Assembly: GCA_019057795.1 (NCBI GenBank)
Contig: JAHLWS010000070.1
Location: 62,001-126,000 of the forward strand
Direction of reading: 5' to 3'
Length of the DNA: 64,000 bases
Source: Promethearchaeota archaeon
Lineage (GTDB): Archaea; Asgardarchaeota; Lokiarchaeia; Sigyniarchaeales; SOKP01
In this document: one piece after another, positions 18,092-26,700 of the stretch
Layout of the letters: the number at the start of each line of letters is the position of its first letter
Numbering within the stretch: position 1 is the stretch's first letter
Made by a program: the position numbers and the translations under genes
The notes under the pieces: model-generated
Database searches by the model: none
Seen by the model: only the letters and a program-made list of their open reading frames with translations
What the model was told of the DNA's origin: nothing

Positions 18092-19315
18092 ATGAAATGT
18101 TTTATCATTGATACATTAATAGGAATATATACTATTGATGATAGTGGAAATTTTCTTAATTTTATTGATTTCTTGGACGATATCCAAAGAGTTATGAGTT
18201 TTTATGATTCATTAGATAATAATTTAATAGTTAAAGAGTATTCAGATTTTATCAATGAGTTGAGAAATTCGGGTTTTGACGAGTTTGTATTTGATAATAA
18301 AAAGTTACAGATTTTAACATCAGAAGAATTTGGATTTAACACTTCTTTTGAAAGACACTCTCTTGAGTTTAAAAATTTTCGCTTTAATTTAGAAGATCAA
18401 CTGAAAAGATTAGGGATTCATAAAACTCGAAAAGAAATTCTCTCCATTTTTAAGAAAGTTGAAGTTCAATTAATTAAGAAGAGAATAAGTCAGGCTGGAG
18501 CTCGAGGAGATGTAGAAATCATTCAAATCATAGAAACACTTGAGATTCTTAAAAAATCAATAAGCCTATTCTCGAGTCGTCTTAGAGAATGGTATGGTTT
18601 ACATTTTCCAGAACTTACTGATAAATTAATTGAAGATAATGTTATAATTGCCAAAATGGTTTCAATTTTAGGAAGCCGAGATAACTTTACTTATGATAAG
18701 ATTACTCAAAATTTTAGTTTCAAGGAAAGAAGAATTAAAACTTTGCAGAAGTTGGCTTCCCAATCAATGGGAGCAGATATTAATCTTAATATTGTTAAAA
18801 ACTACGCTAATCAGATTTTATCATTGGACGAGTTCAGACAAGAATTAGAAGAATATTTAAATACATTAATGGAACAAGTTGCTCCAAATCTCTATGCTTT
18901 AGTCGGAGGTTTAGTTGGGGCGAAATTAATAGCAAAAGCGGGAAGTTTAAAAGATTTAGCTTATATGCCAGCTTCAAGGGTTCAACTACTAGGAGCTGAA
19001 AAAGCTTTGTATAGATTCCTTAAAACGGGTGAAAAGCGACCAAAACACGGGTTAATTTTTCAGTGGAATTTGATTAGAGGAAGTAAAGCGTATAACCGTG
19101 GAAAGATCTCTAGAGTGATTTCAGGGAAAATTGGAATTGCTACTAAAGTAGATTTTTTTAAAGGTGAGTTCATAGGAGATATTTTAGCAAGAGAAATTGA
19201 AGAAAAAATAAAAGAGATTGAAAAAAAATATCCAAAACCTCCTATAAAAAAAAGTGAGCCCAAAACCAAAATAAAATCAAATAAAAAGCAAATAAGTAAG
19301 AAAAGAAGGAGGTAA
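18092..19315 (+). CDS. nop5: Nop5 (Nop56/58 family), C/D-box sRNP core protein
   Basis: A 407-residue Nop domain protein. After an N-terminal domain and a coiled coil comes the Nop signature: ANQILSLDEFR, then PNLYALVGGLVGAKLIAKAGSL and MPASRVQLLGAEKALYR. The tail is strongly lysine-rich, ending SKKRRR, as in archaeal Nop5. With L7Ae and fibrillarin it assembles C/D-box guide RNPs that 2'-O-methylate rRNA and tRNA. The fibrillarin gene follows after 7 nt, the standard archaeal arrangement. The gene is divergent from pyrD, with about 70 nt between the chosen starts. Confidence 0.95.
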   Translation: MKCFIIDTLIGIYTIDDSGNFLNFIDFLDDIQRVMSFYDSLDNNLIVKEYSDFINELRNSGFDEFVFDNKKLQILTSEEFGFNTSFERHSLEFKNFRFNLEDQLKRLGIHKTRKEILSIFKKVEVQLIKKRISQAGARGDVEIIQIIETLEILKKSISLFSSRLREWYGLHFPELTDKLIEDNVIIAKMVSILGSRDNFTYDKITQNFSFKERRIKTLQKLASQSMGADINLNIVKNYANQILSLDEFRQELEEYLNTLMEQVAPNLYALVGGLVGAKLIAKAGSLKDLAYMPASRVQLLGAEKALYRFLKTGEKRPKHGLIFQWNLIRGSKAYNRGKISRVISGKIGIATKVDFFKGEFIGDILAREIEEKIKEIEKKYPKPPIKKSEPKTKIKSNKKQISKKRRR

Positions 19316-19322
19316 AGTTATT

Positions 19323-20012
19323 TTGAGCAATGTTAATATCAGAACCCATCCAAAATACTCTAATGTTTATATATCTGGACCTCCACATAACCTAAAACTC
19401 TATTCTAGAAACCTAGTTCCTGGAAATAAAGTGTACGGGGAGAAGTTAATTACATTTAAAGGAGAAGAATATCGAGAATGGGATCCTTATAGAAGTAAAT
19501 TAGCTGCAATGATATTGGAAAAACCTTCAGTGGATTTCTTATCAAGCGAATTAAAATGTTTGTATTTAGGAGCGTCATCGGGTACTACAATATCTCATCT
19601 CTCAGACATAGTTTACAAGGGAATTATCTATGGAGTAGAATTTGCGGAACGTAGTATGCGACAATTAATTCAAAACACCAATAATAGAAAAAATATTGTT
19701 CCAATATTAGGAGACGCTAATTTTCCAGAAAAATATGCTAATTCCGTTTTTACTAATATTGATTTAGTTTATCAAGATATAGCTCAGCCAAACCAAGCAC
19801 AAATTGCTATTGCGAACTGTAGTTATTACCTAAAGGATAAAGGAACTCTAATTCTTGCAATTAAATCTCAATCAATAGATAGTGTTCAAAAACCTGAAAA
19901 AATTTACATTCAAGAGAAAAAGATTTTAGAAAAAGCGGGTTATAAAATAAGCGAAATCTTCAACATTCATAAATACGCAGCCAACCATATTATTTTAATT
20001 GCCCACAAATAA
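19323..20012 (+). CDS. flpA: Fibrillarin-like rRNA/tRNA 2'-O-methyltransferase
   Basis: A 229-residue SAM-dependent methyltransferase. The family block NLVPGNKVYGEKL leads to YREWDPYRSKLAAMI, motif I YLGASSGTTISHLSD, then YGVEFAERSMRQL and VYQDIAQPNQAQIA. It starts at a TTG preceded by GGAGG at the end of nop5 (around 19307), so this Shine-Dalgarno decides the start. It is the catalytic subunit of C/D-box sRNPs and is cotranscribed with nop5. Confidence 0.95.
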   Translation: MSNVNIRTHPKYSNVYISGPPHNLKLYSRNLVPGNKVYGEKLITFKGEEYREWDPYRSKLAAMILEKPSVDFLSSELKCLYLGASSGTTISHLSDIVYKGIIYGVEFAERSMRQLIQNTNNRKNIVPILGDANFPEKYANSVFTNIDLVYQDIAQPNQAQIAIANCSYYLKDKGTLILAIKSQSIDSVQKPEKIYIQEKKILEKAGYKISEIFNIHKYAANHIILIAHK

Positions 20013-20052
20013 TTTAGCCAATATTTTTATTAATTTTCATTTTACAAAAAAT

Positions 20053-20769
20053 TTATACAAAATCAGTAATTTTTTTCGAATATAATTCTTCTCTGATTAT
20101 TTTTTTCGTAGTTTCCCACGATTTTCTCGCGATAGGTGGAGCTTTCTTATTCTTTCTTATCCATTCTCGAAGGAATGTAGTACTTCGTAAGTCTGAGGGA
20201 TATCCTGAGCCAAAATCTCCATAATTCTTTTTTAATTCTTCAATGAGTCTATCTCTCATATCTTTAGCGATAATTGAGCTCGCTGAAACTATTGGGTATA
20301 AATCGTCAGCCTTATGTTTAGAAATTATTTTTTTCGGTGAATAATTTAATAATGCCTGAATAGATGATGTAAATCTATCTTCAATAACATCTGCCGCGTC
20401 TATATATATTACATCTGGTTTAAGTTCATTAATAATTTCTGCCATTTTCAGTTCTTCGAGTCTATTCAGTGTGATTTTCTTCTTTTCTCTCGCATCTATT
20501 TCTTGAGCTCCAATAACTTTTGCTTTATATGTTTTACAATTTTCTTTTATAATTTTTGCTAATTCACTTCGTCTTTTTGTAGATAATTTTTTTGAATCTT
20601 TAACCCCGATTTCTGTTAAAAACCCCAATTTTGATTTAAGGAAGCAAACGCCACAAATAACCATAGGCCCCAAGACAGGTCCCCTACCCGCTTCGTCAAT
20701 GCCACAAATAACTTCTTGGTTAGTTCCCTGATTCTTGGATGAGGTCAACGAATTCCTCTTCATCATCAA
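20053..20769 (-). CDS. rnhB: Ribonuclease HII
   Basis: A 238-residue RNase HII. The active-site acidic residues are visible in GIDEAGRGPVLGPM (Asp-Glu), in IDAADV and further in KHKADDLYP; the VKDSKKLS segment is also typical. It removes ribonucleotides and RNA primers from DNA hybrids. The start is uncertain: three consecutive ATGs at 20763-20769 and a TTG at 20748 all overlap the 3' end of the upstream gene (which ends at 20720) by up to 50 nt. The first 20 residues are not part of the conserved fold. Confidence 0.93.
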   Translation of the reverse strand: MMMKRNSLTSSKNQGTNQEVICGIDEAGRGPVLGPMVICGVCFLKSKLGFLTEIGVKDSKKLSTKRRSELAKIIKENCKTYKAKVIGAQEIDAREKKKITLNRLEELKMAEIINELKPDVIYIDAADVIEDRFTSSIQALLNYSPKKIISKHKADDLYPIVSASSIIAKDMRDRLIEELKKNYGDFGSGYPSDLRSTTFLREWIRKNKKAPPIARKSWETTKKIIREELYSKKITDFV

Positions 20770-21730
20770 TTTTTTCTAAATTTCTAATTCTAATGATGGG
20801 AATTTTAATTTTTTTGAGAGAATCGGGTATTTTAATGTCATTGTTTACAATAAAAATAGAATTTTTTTGAAACAGTTCAGTAAACATTTTCAAACATTTA
20901 AAACCGAGCTCGTTAAGTTTTTTATCTTCTTCAGAAACTCCTGAAAAGAGAGGATAAACGCTACTTTCCTTATTTTCATCAATATTTTTTGAATATAACG
21001 ATAGTTTGAAAGGAATTGAACCTTTCTTGGACCAATAAGAACAAATTCCAATGTCATTCAAAACTTCTTGAAGATGAGATTCAAAAGAGTTCAGCATAAT
21101 ATCTTCTTGCAGGTCTTTTCGATCCATACTAAAATTGAAATTCCAATCAAAAATGTTAATTCTTCTAAAAAGATCATTACTTTCTAGTATTAATGAGATT
21201 TTATGAGCTATTTTTTCAGATGGTCGCATGCTTTCATTTTCATACGCACAGACAGTTCTTTTAGTAATTCCAAGTCTTCCAGATAGTTCTTTTCGTGAGA
21301 TTGCTTGTTTTTCTCTCAAAGATTTCATTAAATTACCGTTTAAAAACATAACGCCCCCTCCTCTTCTCGCTAGAATGTACGGATATAACTCTTTGCTGAG
21401 AATATTTTCTAAAGTAGTTAAAGTTATAAACGGCAACCCCTCTCTAATATAAATAGTGTTATCTTCTAATTTTTGATAACGATTTCTAATTCCTATTAAC
21501 AAGGGTTTAGATTTTAACAATAAGGATAAAGATTTAATATCGTTTATTGTATCAGCGTTTAAATTATCAATATTGGAAAAAATTTTTACGCTAAAAACTA
21601 AATCACTCTTTTTTACTAATAAGTCAAAACAAAACTTGTTTTTTTTATTAGAAAAGGAGTCTAAAATAAATGTCTCAAAATTAGCCCTTTTAAGCATATT
21701 ATCTATTTTTTCAAGTAGCGCTTCAATCAT
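20720..21730 (-). CDS. Archaeal HTH-type transcriptional regulator (central XRE-type helix-turn-helix)
   Basis: A 336-residue protein. An N-terminal restriction-endonuclease-like alpha/beta region (residues 1-120, DLLVKKSDLVFSVKIFSN) is followed at about 130-190 by a helix-turn-helix, SRKELSGRLGITKRTVCAYE. This architecture matches the archaeal family annotated as a putative HTH-type regulatory protein (COG1395). Its target is unknown. The 3' end overlaps rnhB, so the two are probably cotranscribed. Confidence 0.82.
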   Translation of the reverse strand: MIEALLEKIDNMLKRANFETFILDSFSNKKNKFCFDLLVKKSDLVFSVKIFSNIDNLNADTINDIKSLSLLLKSKPLLIGIRNRYQKLEDNTIYIREGLPFITLTTLENILSKELYPYILARRGGGVMFLNGNLMKSLREKQAISRKELSGRLGITKRTVCAYENESMRPSEKIAHKISLILESNDLFRRINIFDWNFNFSMDRKDLQEDIMLNSFESHLQEVLNDIGICSYWSKKGSIPFKLSLYSKNIDENKESSVYPLFSGVSEEDKKLNELGFKCLKMFTELFQKNSIFIVNNDIKIPDSLKKIKIPIIRIRNLEKIDDEEEFVDLIQESGN

Positions 21731-21844
21731 TTATTCCCATTAATTAAAAGATAAATAGTTAAATAAATTTTTTTTATTATGAAATTATATTCGAACTTAA
21801 TTAATTTAATTGTTATTTTAATTTCTTTAAATAAAGATCAACCT

Positions 21845-22411
21845 TTATTTACTTGTAAGTTTAAGGAAATCAGCATCTGTTATAATTCCAATAAATTTAT
21901 TATTTTCTTTTACTAATACGGCAGGGTATTTAATTAATAAATTTGATATATCTTTAGCGTTCCAATTTTTTTCTACTTCTGGAAAGGGCAATTCTATGAT
22001 AGTTAAAATATCTGCGTTTATTAAATCTGGAGTTGTAGTTATATGTTTCTGAATTTTTTTAGCAGTTATACTTCCGAAATTATAGCTTTTTTCCAAAATC
22101 GGTATCTGTGAAAAATTATATTTACTCATTAGTTTTATTACTTCCTTTATGGTTGAATTTGGTGTTATAGATATTATCTTTGGAGTCATAATATCTTCTG
22201 CGTGCTTTTTTGATCTTTTTTTCTCCATTCGTTCATTTTCTAGGAATTCGATAATCTTTTTCACTTTAGAATAAGGTGGGTCCATGTCTCCATTTTCTAT
22301 TCTTGAGATTGTAGATTGCGAAATATCTAATTTCTCACCCAATTCTTTTTGGCTAATGTTTAATTTTTTTCTTAAATATTTAATTCGAGATAAATTTGGC
22401 AAAACTTCCAT
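21845..22411 (-). CDS. XRE helix-turn-helix regulator with paired CBS domains
   Basis: A 188-residue protein. Residues 8-65 form an XRE-type HTH (SQKELGEKLDISQSTISRIE). Residues 70-188 hold two CBS motifs, the first starting DIMTPKIISITP and the second reading NNKFIGIITDADFLKL. CBS pairs bind adenosyl compounds such as AMP, ATP or S-adenosylmethionine. The gene is divergent from metK across 151 bp containing a palindrome. I infer a regulator that senses SAM or a related adenosyl ligand and controls itself and perhaps metK; the family is established, the ligand is not. Confidence 0.88.
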   Translation of the reverse strand: MEVLPNLSRIKYLRKKLNISQKELGEKLDISQSTISRIENGDMDPPYSKVKKIIEFLENERMEKKRSKKHAEDIMTPKIISITPNSTIKEVIKLMSKYNFSQIPILEKSYNFGSITAKKIQKHITTTPDLINADILTIIELPFPEVEKNWNAKDISNLLIKYPAVLVKENNKFIGIITDADFLKLTSK

Positions 22412-22447
22412 TTTAAAATGCGTAAAACTTATTTAGTATAATTTAAG

Positions 22448-22471
22448 TGCATATTTCATGCAATATATGCA
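22448..22471. promoter_or_regulatory. Palindromic operator candidate between the XRE-CBS gene and metK
   Basis: TGCATAT and ATATGCA form perfect 7-bp arms around 10 bp that hold an additional ATGCA. The result is three TGCAT-type half sites at about one helical turn from each other (22448, 22458, 22467). It lies 37 bp upstream of the regulator's ATG and about 90 bp upstream of metK, where an XRE repressor would be expected to bind. A TATA-like tttatataa (about 22535) sits nearer metK. Confidence 0.5.
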
Positions 22472-22562
22472 TATTATTATCAGTAATTATTTATAATTAT
22501 CAGCAATTTAAAAAAACATAATAAAATAATTATTTATATAATTAAGAAAGAGTTTAATCAAA

Positions 22563-23804
22563 ATGTTGAAAATCACACGGGCTGACTTTTTACCTATTGA
22601 AAAAAGCAAATTTCCTGAAATTTGCGAAAGGAAAGGAATTGGGCACCCAGATAGCGTTTGCGACGCCGTTGCTGATGCTTGTTCGAGAGCGTTATGTGTT
22701 TACTATTTGGAACATTTCGATAGAGTGTATCATCACAACGTTGATAAGGCCGCCTTGGTTGGGGGTGTTGCCAAACCAGAATTCGGAGGAGGAATGATCA
22801 TTCAACCACAATATTTTTTAATAGTAGGAAGAGCTATACATCAAATTCTTACAGAATGTGGAACTAAGAGTAAATTGGAATACATACCCGTTGCTACTAT
22901 TTGTCTTGATACACAACGCCAAGTACTCGCAAAAATATTTAGAAACCTTGATTTAGCTAGAGATATACAATTCGATTATGCAGTTCGACCAGGGTCAATA
23001 GATTTAACCGGAGTTTTTGACGAGTCTCATCATTCGGAAGATATTCCCCTCTCAAATGACACAAGTTTTGGAGTAGGATACGCCCCATATTCAGACGTAG
23101 AAAAAATAACGTTAGAAGCAGAATACCTTATTAATTCTCCGAGCTTCAAGGATAAATGTAAGGGATCGGGTGAAGATGTTAAGGTAATGGTTGAAAGAAT
23201 TGATAACAAGGTTGGAATCACCGTTGCGGCGGCAATGGTCAGCAAGTACATCAACGACGCTGATGAGTATGTTAACTATACAAATCAAATTAAAGACGCT
23301 GTATTAGATTTAGCGGCTAAAATCATCCCAGAACGAGAAGTCACTTGCCAAGTAAATGTAGCAGATAACATAGAGAAAGGAATTTTGTATCTTACCATAA
23401 CGGGCACATCAGCTGAGGCAGGAGATGACGGTGAAGTAGGGCGTGGAAACAGGTCTAACGGGCTAATAACACCTTGCAGAACTATGAGTTTAGAGGCTGT
23501 TTGTGGAAAAAATCCTATTAATCACGTAGGAAAAATCTACAACATTCTAGGAACGGAGATCGCCAGAGAGATTTATAAAAGAGGAGAGGGTGACATTTTA
23601 GAGGCACATGTGAAACTTTTATCCCAAATCGGGCGCCCAATTACGGATCCATGGGTAAACTCAATAGAGTTAATTCCTGCTGAAAATGTAAATTTTGCTA
23701 GCATTGAAAAAATCGCTAAAGAAGTCTCAGAAGATTTGTTGAAAAAGGAAGCGATGATTGATCTAAGGAAGCGATTAATTGCAGGTAAAATACAAGTATT
23801 TTAA
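22563..23804 (+). CDS. metK: S-adenosylmethionine synthetase, archaeal type
   Basis: A 413-residue archaeal MAT. The N-terminal [18 protein letters not shown], the [11 protein letters not shown] segment and the [18 protein letters not shown] block are diagnostic of the archaeal family, which differs strongly from bacterial MetK. It makes SAM from methionine and ATP. It is divergent from a CBS-domain regulator, which supports feedback control by an adenosyl ligand. Length and motifs are complete. Confidence 0.95.
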   Translation: MLKITRADFLPIEKSKFPEICERKGIGHPDSVCDAVADACSRALCVYYLEHFDRVYHHNVDKAALVGGVAKPEFGGGMIIQPQYFLIVGRAIHQILTECGTKSKLEYIPVATICLDTQRQVLAKIFRNLDLARDIQFDYAVRPGSIDLTGVFDESHHSEDIPLSNDTSFGVGYAPYSDVEKITLEAEYLINSPSFKDKCKGSGEDVKVMVERIDNKVGITVAAAMVSKYINDADEYVNYTNQIKDAVLDLAAKIIPEREVTCQVNVADNIEKGILYLTITGTSAEAGDDGEVGRGNRSNGLITPCRTMSLEAVCGKNPINHVGKIYNILGTEIAREIYKRGEGDILEAHVKLLSQIGRPITDPWVNSIELIPAENVNFASIEKIAKEVSEDLLKKEAMIDLRKRLIAGKIQVF

Positions 23805-23932
23805 TTTTTAAGTTTAGATTGGTAAAATTTTTTTGTTCTTTTTTTATATTAAATATTAGAACTAAATAGTAAAAAATACCTAAAAATTTTTGGTTAAATA
23901 ATTAAATTAACTAAAATTGATGTGAGTTAAGC

Positions 23933-24187
23933 TTGGGATTAGACAAGTGGATAAAAACAGAAGAAACTGCAAAAAAGCCAAAGATAAAAGATGATGTTAA
24001 AAAACCAAAAAAGCCTGAATCTAAGCCTAAAGAAAAAAAGGGTACAATAGGACTAAAAAATTTATTGAAATTCGACTTAGTGTGTCCAAAGGCAAAATGT
24101 AAATATCAAAAGACGATAAGAAAGAAAGAGTTAACAGATAAGGATAAAGTCTGCCCTAGATGTAAAAGTATAATGAAAATCAAGTAA
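23933..24187 (+). CDS. Small lysine-rich zinc-ribbon protein
   Basis: An 84-residue protein beginning at TTG. The first 45 residues are a Lys/Pro-rich linker (KKPKKPESKPKEKKG), and the C-terminal half is a single zinc knuckle pair with CPKAKC and CPRC. The size and charge suggest nucleic-acid binding or a ribosome-associated factor, but I recognise no named family. It converges on the next small gene with only 3 nt between stops. Confidence 0.65.
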   Translation: MGLDKWIKTEETAKKPKIKDDVKKPKKPESKPKEKKGTIGLKNLLKFDLVCPKAKCKYQKTIRKKELTDKDKVCPRCKSIMKIK

Positions 24188-24190
24188 ATT

Positions 24191-24442
24191 TTAATTAGAA
24201 ATATCTTGTTCTAAAATATCTTTATCTGGTAGGTTTTCTAGATCAAATTGAGCTTCACAATTGGGGCATCGGTCTTTCTTTTTGCTATATTTTAAGATAA
24301 GATAAATGAAAATCCCAAACCCGCAAGTTAGAAGAACCATAAAGGCTAATACCTCGTGGTAAATGTGGTCAAAATTCTTTCTTCTTAGTACGATTTTCTG
24401 TTCACATGTAGGACAATAAACAATTTTTTTCCCCGTAATAAT
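24191..24442 (-). CDS. Small membrane protein with two flanking CxxC knuckles; no canonical start codon
   Basis: About 83 residues on the minus strand. The frame reads KKIVYCPTCEQKI, then a single hydrophobic helix (VLAFMVLLTCGFGIFIYLIL), then DRCPNCEAQFDL and an acidic tail. Each CxxC lies on a different side of the membrane segment in sequence, so the two halves may pair within an oligomer, or both knuckles may be cytosolic if the helix is a re-entrant hairpin. There is no ATG, GTG or TTG between the upstream in-frame stop and the first CxxC. The best start is ATT at 24442, 22-26 nt downstream of a TATA-like ttatata (24461-24467), which would suit a leaderless mRNA. A lost start (pseudogene) is the alternative. 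Confidence 0.55.
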   Translation of the reverse strand: MITGKKIVYCPTCEQKIVLRRKNFDHIYHEVLAFMVLLTCGFGIFIYLILKYSKKKDRCPNCEAQFDLENLPDKDILEQDISN

Positions 24443-24692
24443 CGACCGCTTTTTGTTATTTTATATAATTAGATAGGTAAATCGTTAATTTAATTATTTT
24501 GTAGTGCAATCGGAAAATTCAAAATTAAAGCTAAAAAGCTATTTATTCTTCATTTTTCCACTTTATTAATTTATATTGAAATAAAAAAAAAATTGTAATA
24601 AACATAGGCTAAATATTATTAATGTTGAATTTTATATGTTTAATAATATTTTTCAAATTAATAATTAAAACGAATTAGATAAGGTTTTAACA

Positions 24693-25688
24693 ATGCCAAT
24701 ATGTTATCACTGTGGAGTTGAAGTCCCTGAAACATTCAAATGTACTAAATGTGGTCAAAATTATTGTTCTTTACATAAAAATCCTATTGATCACGAATGT
24801 AATATTGTAATCGAAAGTCAAAATTTACAACATTATCAACAATCACCTCCTACTTATGTTGAAAGCGCTCAAATTCCATTTTCTCAACAAGAAGATGCGT
24901 ATCAGCAACAATTAACCCCCAGCGAAGTGCGTGGAACGACAGATGGGTCTTATACGTGGTATCGACAAGAAAAATCAGTCCCCGAAAACGCTTTTGACCC
25001 CGATTCAGGAATTAAATTCAAAGGAATATTGTGGGCTCATAAATCAGAATTAATTCATTTTATAATTGGTTCTGCTCTAATTTTCATCATAGGTTTAATT
25101 AATTTTTACGATCCACAGTTATTCACTTTGGGTTATGGCTGGGCTATGTTTATGCTAGCGGGTTTTTATATGACTGCGTTTCTTTTTCACGAATTTGGGC
25201 ACCGTCAAGTTGCCGTGCATTTTGGTCTACAAACAAAATTCAGACTCCTTACTTTCGGAATGGTATTAACTGTTTTTGGTCTAATTTCTGGGTTAATGGG
25301 ATTGTTAACTAATTCACTAGCTTTTCCTTCATTGGCATTGCCTGGAGCCGTTGTTGTTTTAGGGTTAGAAAAAATAGATCGAAAGACAGGTTTATGCAAG
25401 GCTGCTGGCCCGTTGGTTAATCTTGTGTATGGGTCAATTTTATTAATTGTGTCTTTACTAATTCCAAAAACCTTGTATCCATTAAATTATTTTTTTGGAC
25501 TTGCTGCTTACCTGAATTACATGTTAGGGGCATTTAATATGATCCCAGTAGGGATTCTAGATGGTCAAAATATTTGGAAATGGAAAAAGAAAGTTTATTT
25601 AGGCTTAATGGGTTCACTGGGAGTATTGTTAGTTATAACAATTATTATTATTTATACGCCGTTAGGAGCGGCCATCTATTTTTCCTAA
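24693..25688 (+). CDS. AN1 zinc finger fused to M50 site-2 protease
   Basis: A 331-residue protein. Residues 4-36 are an AN1-type zinc finger (CYHCGVEVPETFKCTKCG, then CSLH and HEC). A Gln/Pro-rich linker runs to about residue 100. The C-terminal part has about six membrane helices with the metalloprotease motif HEFGH at 166-170 and the third ligand in NMIPVGILDG (Asp290). It should cleave membrane-embedded substrates. The following gene carries the same AN1 finger on a rhomboid-like domain, so the pair probably shares a recruiting factor. Length and motifs suggest an active protease. Confidence 0.88.
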   Translation: MPICYHCGVEVPETFKCTKCGQNYCSLHKNPIDHECNIVIESQNLQHYQQSPPTYVESAQIPFSQQEDAYQQQLTPSEVRGTTDGSYTWYRQEKSVPENAFDPDSGIKFKGILWAHKSELIHFIIGSALIFIIGLINFYDPQLFTLGYGWAMFMLAGFYMTAFLFHEFGHRQVAVHFGLQTKFRLLTFGMVLTVFGLISGLMGLLTNSLAFPSLALPGAVVVLGLEKIDRKTGLCKAAGPLVNLVYGSILLIVSLLIPKTLYPLNYFFGLAAYLNYMLGAFNMIPVGILDGQNIWKWKKKVYLGLMGSLGVLLVITIIIIYTPLGAAIYFS

Positions 25689-25793
25689 TATTTAACGTTT
25701 ATTACAGTTTCAAGAGTAAAATTTTAAAAAAAATTATGAATGATAAAAGTCTTAAAATATTTATAAGTTAAAATTAAAAATTAAAGTCTTAAA

Positions 25794-26684
25794 ATGACAT
25801 TTTGCGAACATTGTGGTGAACCGATTAATTATTTACCTTTTAAATGTAAATATTGTGAAGGAGTTTATTGTAAAAAACACAGACTACCAGAGAATCATCA
25901 ATGTACTTTTGAAATAAAACATGGGCCTATTATCCCTTTAAATTTGAGAGAAGACCCTTCAAAAAGGGTTAATTCGCACGGAACTTCAACAGAATTTAAG
26001 AAATATATAAAAAGACAAGAAAAACAAAAGGAAAGAACAATAAGACAGTATAAAAGTTATGATATAAAAAAAACAAAAACTAGCAGTATAACATACTTAA
26101 TTATCGCGATTTTTATCATGTCCATAGCTGCTATGGTATACCCTTTATATTTGACCTTGAGTAGTTATAGCTTTTTCGAATTTTTTTTTTGGACATTTTT
26201 TACATCTCTTTTTGTTAGTTATACTTCTGATTTTTTTGGATTGTTTTTTCTAGCTATCTTAATACTATTTTTTTATATGATAATTAAAAATATAGAACGC
26301 GTATTTGGAACTAAATTTTTATTGCAATTGTATTTTATTTGCGCTATTTTTACGGGATTAGTTTACATTTTATTAATGCTCCTGTTACAATTGATTTATG
26401 GAAGTGGAGTTATTGTTCCATACGGTTTAGCCTCAGGAGCTCTATTAGGAGTCATATGTTTCATGATTTTTATGAACTGGAACCGAGAAATGACATTTTT
26501 AATATTCTTCCTTCCAATAAGAATGAAGGGACGAACTATAATAATTTTCTTAGTTTTATTAAAAGTTGTTCCAGGTCTATTATTTGCAATGGTTAATCCA
26601 TTTTATTTACTTGTTTATCTTCCTGATTTAGGAGGAATATTAGCGTCATACTTTGTTTACTACTTTAAATTTAAGTATCGATAA
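25794..26684 (+). CDS. AN1 zinc finger fused to a rhomboid-like membrane domain lacking catalytic histidine
   Basis: A 296-residue protein. An AN1-like finger occupies residues 4-37 (CEHCGEP, CKYCEGVYCKKH, HQC). Six membrane segments follow from about residue 98. The rhomboid GxSG is kept as GLASG with Ser214, but the partner histidine in the last helix, usually in an H-x-GG context, is replaced by Asp278 (PDLGG). The oxyanion-site histidine of the second helix is also absent (TSDFFGLFF). It is thus probably a pseudoprotease like iRhoms or derlins, binding rather than cutting. It follows the AN1-M50 gene by 105 nt. Confidence 0.72.
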   Translation: MTFCEHCGEPINYLPFKCKYCEGVYCKKHRLPENHQCTFEIKHGPIIPLNLREDPSKRVNSHGTSTEFKKYIKRQEKQKERTIRQYKSYDIKKTKTSSITYLIIAIFIMSIAAMVYPLYLTLSSYSFFEFFFWTFFTSLFVSYTSDFFGLFFLAILILFFYMIIKNIERVFGTKFLLQLYFICAIFTGLVYILLMLLLQLIYGSGVIVPYGLASGALLGVICFMIFMNWNREMTFLIFFLPIRMKGRTIIIFLVLLKVVPGLLFAMVNPFYLLVYLPDLGGILASYFVYYFKFKYR

Positions 26685-26700
26685 GAATAAAAGATTTAAA

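Noticed and set aside
18022..18108. N-terminal 29-codon extension of PyrD
   Set aside because: Isoleucine-rich stretch without PyrD similarity that would overlap the divergent nop5 start; the ATG at 18021 gives the normal length.
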